Below the pieces are notes generated by a model. The model did not search any database. It was not told the DNA's origin and saw only the letters and a program-made list of their open reading frames with translations. This document shows positions 58,001 through 64,000 of a stretch of 64,000 bases of DNA, one piece after another (the first letter of the stretch is position 1; each line of letters starts with the position of its first letter). Made by a program: the position numbers and the translations under genes. The stretch spans positions 2,170,001 to 2,234,000 of the forward strand of contig NZ_CP024011.1 in NCBI RefSeq assembly GCF_002688565.1, in the 5' to 3' direction. This DNA comes from Acinetobacter sp. LoGeW2-3 (GTDB taxonomy: Bacteria > Pseudomonadota > Gammaproteobacteria > Pseudomonadales > Moraxellaceae).

Positions 58001-59092
58001 TTATACGTTGAAACGGAAGTGTAGAACGTCGCCGTCCTGAACGATGTAAGTTTTACCTTCTAGACGCCATTTACCTGCTTCTTTAGCACCGGCTTCGCCG
58101 TTGTACTGTACGAAGTCATCGTAAGCAATACATTCTGCACGGATAAAGCCTTTTTCGAAGTCAGTGTGAATTACACCAGCCGCTTGAGGTGCTGTTGCGC
58201 CCACTTTAACAGTCCATGCACGAACTTCTTGTACACCGGCAGTAAAGTAAGTTTGCAGACCTAACAGTGAGTATCCTGCACGGATCACCACGTTCAGACC
58301 TGGTTCTTCCATACCCATTGCTTCTAGGAATTCAGCGCGGTCTTCATCTTCAAGCAATGAAATTTCAGCTTCGATCTGGTTACAAAGTGGAACAACGATT
58401 GCATTTTCAGTTGCCGCCAGTTCACGTACTGCATCAAGATGTGGGTTATTTTCAAAACCATCTTCCGCTACGTTGGCGATGTACATAGTTGGTTTTAAAG
58501 TTAATAAACCAAAACCACGAACCAGTTTACGTTCGTCATCATCAAGATCAGCTGCACGAGCAGGTTTGCCTTCGTCTAAAAGAGGAAGAATTTTATCCAG
58601 AACTGCTTTGGTTGCGATTGCTTCTTTATCGCCACCTTTTGCGGACTTCGCCAGACGAGTTACTGCTTTAGTGACAGTTTCCAAATCAGCAAGTGCAAGT
58701 TCAGTGTTGATGGTTGCGATATCATCAAGTGGGTCAATTTTACCATTGACGTGAATCACGTTTTCATCTTCGAAACAACGTACTACATGAGCAATTGCAT
58801 CCGTTTCACGGATGTTTGCTAGGAACTGGTTGCCCAGACCTTCACCTTTAGATGCACCAGCCACTAGACCAGCAATATCTACGAATTCCATAGTTGTCGG
58901 AATCACGCGTTGTGGTTTTACGATTTCAGCCAGTTTGTCCAGGCGTGGATCTGGTACAGGCACAATACCGGTGTTTGGTTCAATCGTACAGAATGGGAAG
59001 TTTTCCGCAGCAATTGCAGCTTTAGTTAATGCATTGAAAAGCGTAGATTTACCAACGTTAGGCAGGCCTACAATACCACAATTAAAACCCAT
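58001..59092 (-). CDS. ychF: Ribosome-binding ATPase YchF
   Basis: Obg-related P-loop protein that prefers ATP to GTP and binds the ribosome. From ATG 59092 it is 363 residues: P-loop G-L-P-N-V-G-K-S-T near 8-16, switch segment F-V-D-I-A-G-L near 70-76, N-x-x-E (in place of N-K-x-D) and a C-terminal TGS domain. Monocistronic. An in-frame ATG at 59104 would add four residues. Confidence 0.95.
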   Translation of the reverse strand: MGFNCGIVGLPNVGKSTLFNALTKAAIAAENFPFCTIEPNTGIVPVPDPRLDKLAEIVKPQRVIPTTMEFVDIAGLVAGASKGEGLGNQFLANIRETDAIAHVVRCFEDENVIHVNGKIDPLDDIATINTELALADLETVTKAVTRLAKSAKGGDKEAIATKAVLDKILPLLDEGKPARAADLDDDERKLVRGFGLLTLKPTMYIANVAEDGFENNPHLDAVRELAATENAIVVPLCNQIEAEISLLEDEDRAEFLEAMGMEEPGLNVVIRAGYSLLGLQTYFTAGVQEVRAWTVKVGATAPQAAGVIHTDFEKGFIRAECIAYDDFVQYNGEAGAKEAGKWRLEGKTYIVQDGDVLHFRFNV

Positions 59093-59393
59093 GAAATAAC
59101 TCACAAAGCGTTATATAAAAATTGCCAGTGATTTTACATGAAAGCGGAGATAAAGTCAGTGGATATAAAAGGGCATTATTGCAATCAAATCCATAGGTGA
59201 TATGTATTGCATATACCTTATTCATTGAATTCAATATTTGAAATGATCTAAAAGATAGAACATTTCCTTATCCGATTATCTGTATCGTGAAAATGATAGA
59301 AAAGCCGATTGTTTTTGTCGGATTGAATCACTAAAGTATTCATTATCATAAGGTCTGATTCAGACCATTCAGTCACGCTCAACAGGAGTATGC
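59093..59393. other. Divergent spacer ychF/GST with palindrome
   Basis: 300 AT-rich bases without a supportable frame. GGTCTGA-T-TCAGACC at 59352-59366 is a perfect 15-base palindrome close to the GST gene start and may be an operator. Confidence 0.5.
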
Positions 59394-60158
59394 ATGCGCA
59401 CCTTATACCAGTTTCCTTTATCACATTTTTGTGAAAAAGCACGTTGGATGCTTGATCATAAAGAACTGGAATATGTCGCACAAAACTTAATGCCGGGTGC
59501 TCATCGTGCTTTTGCTCGCCTCAAGACTGGACAAAATCGTCTGCCGATTCTGCGTGATAGGGAAAAGTGGATTGCAGATTCGACGCAAATTGCACTATAT
59601 CTGGATGAAAATTATCCTGAACATCGTTTACTGCCAGCAGAAGGGCGTTTACGCGAGAAAGTGTTGGAAATTGATGGAATGACTCAAGAACTGGGACGTC
59701 ATGTTCGTCGCTGGATGTTGGCCCAAGCTTTATCCTATGATCATGAATCGATGGAGATCCTGATTGGTGAAAAAGGCTATCTGCGCCAGTTCGAAAAATT
59801 CTCCAAGCCTTTGCTCAAAACCATTCTCAGTAAAGGTTATGCCTTGACTGAAGATACACTTGCTCAGTCGCGAGAATATATTAAAGAAACCGTTGAACAA
59901 CTGAATCAGATATTAACCGAGAATAACGGTGCTTATATTGCTGGTTCACGTTTTAGTCTGGCGGATATTGCAGTCTGTTCGATGTTGGCACCTTTGCTCG
60001 CGATTCCGGGTACACCGTGGGAGCGGGACAGTTTTGAATCTATGTCAGATGAATATCGGGATTATCAAACCTATCTGTCTGAATTGCCTTTAGGTCAATA
60101 TATTAACGATATCTATCGTCATGAACGCAATGCTCGTGTCGATTGGCGCGGTGTATAA
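59394..60158 (+). CDS. Glutathione S-transferase family protein
   Basis: 254 residues, start supported by AGGAG five bases before ATG 59394. N-terminal thioredoxin-like domain with Q-F-P-L-S-H-F-C-E-K-A-R-W near 5-17 (cysteine at 12), the cis-Pro R-L-P-I-L near 49-53 and D-S-T-Q-I near 62-66. The helical C-terminal domain extends to about 250, longer than the usual 200-220, with F-S-L-A-D-I-A near 184-190. Function may be detoxification or stress; the ligand is not certain. Confidence 0.85.
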   Translation: MRTLYQFPLSHFCEKARWMLDHKELEYVAQNLMPGAHRAFARLKTGQNRLPILRDREKWIADSTQIALYLDENYPEHRLLPAEGRLREKVLEIDGMTQELGRHVRRWMLAQALSYDHESMEILIGEKGYLRQFEKFSKPLLKTILSKGYALTEDTLAQSREYIKETVEQLNQILTENNGAYIAGSRFSLADIAVCSMLAPLLAIPGTPWERDSFESMSDEYRDYQTYLSELPLGQYINDIYRHERNARVDWRGV

Positions 60159-60173
60159 GTCAAAATGTGAAAT

Positions 60174-60202
60174 AAAAAAACGCGCTTGAAGCGCGTTTTT
60201 TT
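60174..60202. terminator. Bidirectional terminator
   Basis: AAAAAAACGCGCTT then GAAGCGCGTTTTTTT; stops the GST gene and the repeat protein gene. Confidence 0.9.
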
Positions 60203-60214
60203 ATGAGATTAAGG

Positions 60215-62380
60215 TCACCCCCAAGGATTAGTATGATCAACATCACTCTGTTTGTTGAAGCTACTGAAGAGTGAGCTAAAGTCAAACTTCGGTAATGAAC
60301 TACCGCTCGAGATGTTGGAAATTTTATCTTTAATGCTTGGAATGATTTCAGTAATACTGATATTCGAACTAGTATTGGTATTGCCAATACCAGAAATCAA
60401 TTCACTCACATCAGGCAACTGTAGAGTCGAGTTTTCACCGATTAAATTGCCAAGACTATCTGTAAATGCATCCAGACCTAGACCATCTCCCAAGCTAGGT
60501 ACGCCAGAACCGAGTGATCCGAGCAAGTCACCAATTTCAGGTAATTGAACACCATCCAGAATATCTGAGAATTGACCTTCACTATCAATAAGGGCAATAA
60601 TTGGTTTCAATGCGGTAATCACATTGTTGATGTCACCGGATAAATTAAGCAGTGATGGGCTGCTGACAAAATCGAGTACCACTTGAACGCCATTCAGGAC
60701 ATCGTAAAGCGTATTTACGATTTCTGCTTGATCAGTATCAAGAACATCACTATTCGCTAACAGATTCAACAGTGGATTCACACCTTTTAGTACATCCGCG
60801 ATGGTTTCAGGAATATTACCTGAACCAGCAGAACTGATTGCAGATACTAATGTCGTGACACTACCTACAACTGTTGGTAAAACCTGAGTGAGTTGTGCCA
60901 TATCAATGGATGAATTGCCTGTATCGATAGAGGCAAGCAGCGACATCAGACTTTGCGTTACCGTTTGCGCAATTGTGCCTGCATCGATACTGCCTGAATT
61001 ACTGATTAGGCCACTGAGTAAATTGGTAATTGCACTGATATCAAGATCACTTGTTGCATTGCTCATTAAGTCAGTTGCTAGCAAATTAACAGAGTTAGTA
61101 TCTAAGGCACCCGTAGAGCCACTGATCAAGCCGCTCACCAAGTCAATAATTGCGCCAATGTCGAGATCGCTACCGGCATTACCACCAATGAGACCACCTA
61201 CAAGGTTGGCAATTTGACCGATATCCACGCCATTGAGACCGCCAGAACCACCAATTAAGCCACCAACTAATTCAGCAATTTGAGCGATATCGATATCTCC
61301 ATTACCGCCAATCAGATTGCCTACTAAACCTGCGATTGCACCAATATCAACACCACCGAGACCGCTAGATCCACCGATTAGACCGCCAACCAGTTGAGCA
61401 ATTTGAGCGATATCAATATCACCGTTACCACCAATCAGGTTGCCGACCAAACCTGCGATTGCACCAATATCAATGCCATCAAGACCACCAGAGCCGCCAA
61501 TTAAACCGCCAACCAGTTGAGCAATTTGTGCGATATCAATATCACCACCTTGGATCAAGCCACCAACTAATCCTGCGATTGCGCCAATATTAACACCACC
61601 GAGACCGCTAGAACCACCGATTAAGCCACCGACCAATTGTGCGATCTGAGCGATATCGATGTCGCCATTACCGCTAATCAAGTTACCAACTAATCCTGCG
61701 ATTGCACCAATATCAACACCACCGAGACCGCCAGAGCCGCCGATTAAACCGCCAACGAGCTGAGCGATTTGAGCGATATCAATATCACCGCCTTGAATCA
61801 GACTACCAACAACGCCAGCAATTGCACTGATATCAACACCATCGAGACCACCAGAACCACCGATCAGGCCGCCAATGAGTTGTGTAATTTGTGTGAGATC
61901 AATGTCACCACTTTGCAGAAGGTTGCCGGCCAGATCAGCAATTTTTCCGAGATCTAAATTACCTGAGCTGCCACCAATTAATCCACTGACCAATTTGATC
62001 ACGGCATTTAAATCTAGGTTTGATGTATTGCCACCCATTAAACCGCCAAGCAGATTACTGATCGAACCTAGATCAAAACTGCCACCATTAGCTTTCGTCA
62101 GTTGGCTAATTAAACTATTGATATCGAGTTTAGACGCATTTGAACCGGTGAATTGGGTAATTAAATCCGTGAGGGAGCTGGAAGTTAAACTTTTACCTGA
62201 AAGTAAGCTAGTTAAGAGGGAATCGAGGGAAGGCGTAGAGGGGGTAGAACCTGTAATAGATCCAATGATGCCAGAAAGACTGCCACTCAATAAACCGCTA
62301 AGTAAATTCGTGTTTTGTGTCTCTGTCGTGAGCACTGGACTGAGTTTACTTTTAATTGAACTAAGAAGACTGAAAGCCAT
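60215..62380 (-). CDS. Glycine-rich protein with 20 degenerate 20-residue repeats
   Basis: ATG 62380 is preferred, as AAGGA lies six bases upstream; ATG 62386 would touch the ribosome site. The 721 residues have no signal peptide and no cysteine in the repeat part. From about 82 to 480 there are about 20 units with pattern G-x-x-D-I-x-x-I-A-x-L-V-G-x-L-I-G-G, spaced 17-23 residues. The central units alternate between D-I-D-I-A-Q-I-A-Q and V-D-I-G-A-I-A-G, a double unit of about 41. Each looks like an amphipathic helix ended by a Gly turn; basic and aromatic residues are almost absent. The last 240 residues are less regular and end D-H-T-N-P-W-G. No family that I recognise. Confidence 0.8.
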   Translation of the reverse strand: MAFSLLSSIKSKLSPVLTTETQNTNLLSGLLSGSLSGIIGSITGSTPSTPSLDSLLTSLLSGKSLTSSSLTDLITQFTGSNASKLDINSLISQLTKANGGSFDLGSISNLLGGLMGGNTSNLDLNAVIKLVSGLIGGSSGNLDLGKIADLAGNLLQSGDIDLTQITQLIGGLIGGSGGLDGVDISAIAGVVGSLIQGGDIDIAQIAQLVGGLIGGSGGLGGVDIGAIAGLVGNLISGNGDIDIAQIAQLVGGLIGGSSGLGGVNIGAIAGLVGGLIQGGDIDIAQIAQLVGGLIGGSGGLDGIDIGAIAGLVGNLIGGNGDIDIAQIAQLVGGLIGGSSGLGGVDIGAIAGLVGNLIGGNGDIDIAQIAELVGGLIGGSGGLNGVDIGQIANLVGGLIGGNAGSDLDIGAIIDLVSGLISGSTGALDTNSVNLLATDLMSNATSDLDISAITNLLSGLISNSGSIDAGTIAQTVTQSLMSLLASIDTGNSSIDMAQLTQVLPTVVGSVTTLVSAISSAGSGNIPETIADVLKGVNPLLNLLANSDVLDTDQAEIVNTLYDVLNGVQVVLDFVSSPSLLNLSGDINNVITALKPIIALIDSEGQFSDILDGVQLPEIGDLLGSLGSGVPSLGDGLGLDAFTDSLGNLIGENSTLQLPDVSELISGIGNTNTSSNISITEIIPSIKDKISNISSGSSLPKFDFSSLFSSFNKQSDVDHTNPWG
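61183..61900 (-). repeat. Tandem coding repeats, about 120-123 bases
   Basis: The six central double units of the repeat protein are nearly identical in protein and similar in DNA, for example the recurrent block encoding I-A-Q-L-V-G-G-L-I-G-G. Lengths alternate (units of 18-19 and 22-23 codons), consistent with recent duplication of a two-unit module. Copy number is probably variable between strains. Confidence 0.8.
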
Positions 62381-62737
62381 AACCATTCCTTGCGTTTTTT
62401 ATCTTGTTTTGATTATTTTGTTTTTAAATAAACGCTCAATTTTTATTCAATTTTTATACAAGTGTAAATTCAAGTATGAATAATCACATTTCGAAAACAG
62501 TATGATTAGACGGACTATGGTTTTGGAAAAATTAATTCATTATAAATAATAAGGATTTGTTAAATATTTACGTTTATCTAAAATGTAGTTTATTCGACGA
62601 ATGACCATCAAGCTGACTTAAAGCCTTGTAAATCCTTATCTGGTATTATTTTTCAATTAACTAGTAATTTATGAAAAAAATATCAATACTATGCGTAGAA
62701 TAATTATGTATTTTAATAAAGCGGCCAGAGATTAAAG
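62381..62737. other. Divergent spacer between repeat-protein gene and Lrp-type gene
   Basis: 357 AT-rich bases with no credible frame. It holds a perfect tandem 11-base repeat, TCAATTTTTAT twice, at 62436-62457, one DNA turn apart, on the repeat-gene side. Confidence 0.6.
62436..62457. repeat. Tandem 11-base direct repeat upstream of the repeat-protein gene
   Basis: Two adjacent copies of TCAATTTTTAT. The period of one helical turn would put two bound proteins on the same DNA face. A slipped A/T tract is the simple alternative. Confidence 0.5.
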
Positions 62738-63208
62738 ATGGAATTAGATCGTTTTGATAAGCATATTCTTGAAATTTTGACCCATGAAGATGTCAATCTG
62801 AATGAACTCTCTGAACGGGTAAATCTTTCAGTCAGTTCGGTCCATCGCCGTATTAAGCAATTGATTGATCATAATATTATTAGCGGCTTGAAAAGAGAAA
62901 TTAATTATCAAAAGCTAGGTTTTAGTCTGCATGTGTTGTTACAGGTATCTTTGAGCAAGCATGACAGTGATACTTTTGCCAAATTTCTGGGCGAGCTGGA
63001 AAGTATTCCTGAAGTGATTAATGCTTTTCTGGTGACAGGGCAGTCGGCAGATTTTATTGTAGAAGTGGTTGCACGTGATATGGAAAACTATAGTGAGATC
63101 TTGCTCAACAAGATTGGTAAAATTGAACATGTGGTCGCACTGCACTCTAGTTTCGTAATTAAAGAATATAATGTTTTTAACTGTAGCGGCTTACTCAATA
63201 AAGTTTAA
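62738..63208 (+). CDS. Lrp/AsnC-family transcriptional regulator
   Basis: 156 residues. Helix-turn-helix at about 5-50 (D-K-H-I-L-E-I-L near the start, L-N-E-L-S-E-R-V-N-L-S-V-S-S-V-H-R-R-I), then the RAM/AsnC ligand domain at about 65-150 with V-L-L-Q-V-S-L and the F-L-V-T-G-Q-S-A-D-F segment, where Lrp has V-T-G-x-x-D-Y/F. Effector is probably an amino acid. Divergent from the repeat protein gene; no transport gene on its own strand. Confidence 0.88.
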   Translation: MELDRFDKHILEILTHEDVNLNELSERVNLSVSSVHRRIKQLIDHNIISGLKREINYQKLGFSLHVLLQVSLSKHDSDTFAKFLGELESIPEVINAFLVTGQSADFIVEVVARDMENYSEILLNKIGKIEHVVALHSSFVIKEYNVFNCSGLLNKV

Positions 63209-63303
63209 TGGATAGGGCGTAGCATCACCTAAACATTTAGCCTGTATGGGTAAGTGGATGTATTGAAATCAGATACAAGATCCTCCAATAAGTTAGATAG
63301 AAA

Positions 63304-63332
63304 TAAAAAAACGCACCCGAAGGTGCGTTTTT
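63304..63332. terminator. Bidirectional terminator
   Basis: AAAAAAACGCACC-CGA-AGGTGCGTTTTTG, between the Lrp-type gene and yebC. Confidence 0.85.
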
Positions 63333-63345
63333 GTCTTTATGAAGA

Positions 63346-64000
63346 TTAAGCGTCTAGCTGAGCCAGTACTTCGTCAGAGAATTCAACATTGGTATAAACG
63401 TTTTGAACATCATCAAGATCTTCAAGCATATCAATCATTTTCATGATTTTTTTCGCTTGATCGATGTCAGTGATTTCAGCTTTAGTAGAAGGGCTCATGA
63501 CAACTTCAGCATTATCAGATTTTAGACCTGCAGCAGTTAAAGCATCTTGAACTGTACCGAAGCTTTCTGGAGTCGTAATTACCAGAATTTCATCTTCATC
63601 AACTTCAATATCTTCAGCGCCAGCTTCCAGTGCAACTTCCATGATTTGATCTTCTAAAGACACATCTTCAAAAGTGATCTCACCACGTTTAGTGAACAGG
63701 AAGGCAACTGAACCGTTGGTACCTAAGTTGCCATCAGTTTTAGAGAAGCAGTGACGTACGTCAGGTACAGTACGGTTCAGGTTGTCTGTCATTGTTTCTA
63801 CAATAACCGCAACACCACCTACGCCATAACCTTCATAGGTTACTTCTTTAAGATCGTCGTTATCTTCGCCGCCTGCACCACGTTGAATCGCACGGTTGAT
63901 CACATCACGTGTCATGTTTACAGACAATGCTTTTTCGACAACAGCACGTAAACGTGGGTTGCTACCCGCATCTGGACCGCCGAGTTTTGCAGCAGTGGTT
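63346..64000 (-). CDS. yebC: YebC/PmpR-family protein (TACO1-like), 5' end missing
   Basis: The open frame continues past the right edge; the last 217 or so residues are visible. The wording [18 protein letters not shown] follows the missing N terminus, then [13 protein letters not shown] and [17 protein letters not shown], and an acidic C terminus. This is the complete second and third domain of the YebC family, a translation factor relieving ribosome stalling or a DNA-binding regulator. An ATG at 63927 is internal, not the start. Confidence 0.93.
   Translation of the reverse strand, partial: TTAAKLGGPDAGSNPRLRAVVEKALSVNMTRDVINRAIQRGAGGEDNDDLKEVTYEGYGVGGVAVIVETMTDNLNRTVPDVRHCFSKTDGNLGTNGSVAFLFTKRGEITFEDVSLEDQIMEVALEAGAEDIEVDEDEILVITTPESFGTVQDALTAAGLKSDNAEVVMSPSTKAEITDIDQAKKIMKMIDMLEDLDDVQNVYTNVEFSDEVLAQLDA

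Noticed and set aside
59248..59481. 77-codon minus-strand frame overlapping the GST gene start
   Set aside because: Overlaps the start and ribosome site of a well-supported gene, with no family wording.
60215..62380. CRISPR array or non-coding satellite in the regular repeats at 61-62 kb
   Set aside because: The repeats are in one long open frame, with unit size and variation following codons and no constant spacer/repeat structure.

Overview
The window is chromosomal DNA of a gamma-proteobacterium that is almost certainly Acinetobacter (Moraxellaceae). The evidence is the gene content and order: pheA-hisC-tyrA/aroA with a TyrA-AroA fusion, alaS-lysC-csrA, hisZ-purA, purT-glnD-dapC and nadK opposite mrcB. 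Protein wording, moderate AT-richness and many short A/T-flanked intrinsic terminators agree. Species cannot be fixed from sequence alone. I saw no rRNA, tRNA, insertion sequence, prophage or CRISPR array. Most of the window is conserved housekeeping DNA with a few accessory or poorly described genes.

Layout. 1-5 kb: a lipoprotein cut by the window edge and PBP1b (mrcB) on the minus strand, facing nadK and a DUF1315 gene; then a YbiB-type phosphoribosyltransferase homologue. 5-9 kb: dctA, an acyl-CoA dehydrogenase and a DJ-1/PfpI protein. 9-14 kb: the aromatic amino-acid operon pheA-hisC-tyrA/aroA. 14-20 kb: a hydrolase, yaaA, a 960-base gap holding an unlisted 53-residue membrane protein and a likely small RNA, a purine permease with adenine deaminase, and two tandem secreted four-cysteine paralogues. 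20-26 kb: rnhB against csrA-lysC-alaS, then a GAPDH/Epd-like gene. 26-33 kb: azlCD pair 1, hisZ-purA, an M48 lipoprotein protease and a SlyD-like isomerase. 33-43 kb: NDH-2, a D,D-carboxypeptidase, an M61 peptidase, a locally AT-rich DUF1566 gene, hiuH flanked by a decayed copy of the rluE 3' end, rluE, an exonuclease, an outer-membrane barrel and a 43-residue basic protein with its own promoter and terminator. 43-54 kb: an M23 lipoprotein, an OafA-type acyltransferase, an AlaA-like aminotransferase with an extra N-terminal domain, msrB-gpx, a TonB-domain protein and purT-glnD-dapC. 54-64 kb: azlCD pair 2, a lipoprotein, a Crp-family regulator, a DUF962/Mpo1 protein, ychF, a GST-like protein, a 721-residue glycine-rich repeat protein, an Lrp-type regulator and yebC (cut by the window end).

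Connections. The permease at 16.7 kb and the adenine deaminase at 18.1 kb form a plausible adenine salvage pair feeding hypoxanthine to purine metabolism, which purA and purT also serve. pheA-hisC-tyrA/aroA covers the end of the shikimate pathway through phenylalanine and tyrosine synthesis. lysC and dapC belong to the aspartate-lysine-peptidoglycan branch; mrcB, the D,D-carboxypeptidase and the M23 protein act on the wall. msrB-gpx and yaaA are oxidative-stress functions.

The best candidates for something undescribed are the glycine-rich 20-residue-repeat protein (60.2-62.4 kb), the four-cysteine paralogue pair (19.2-20.05 kb), the rluE-tail duplication around hiuH, the small-RNA-like unit at 16.45-16.55 kb and the isolated 43-residue protein at 42.8 kb.
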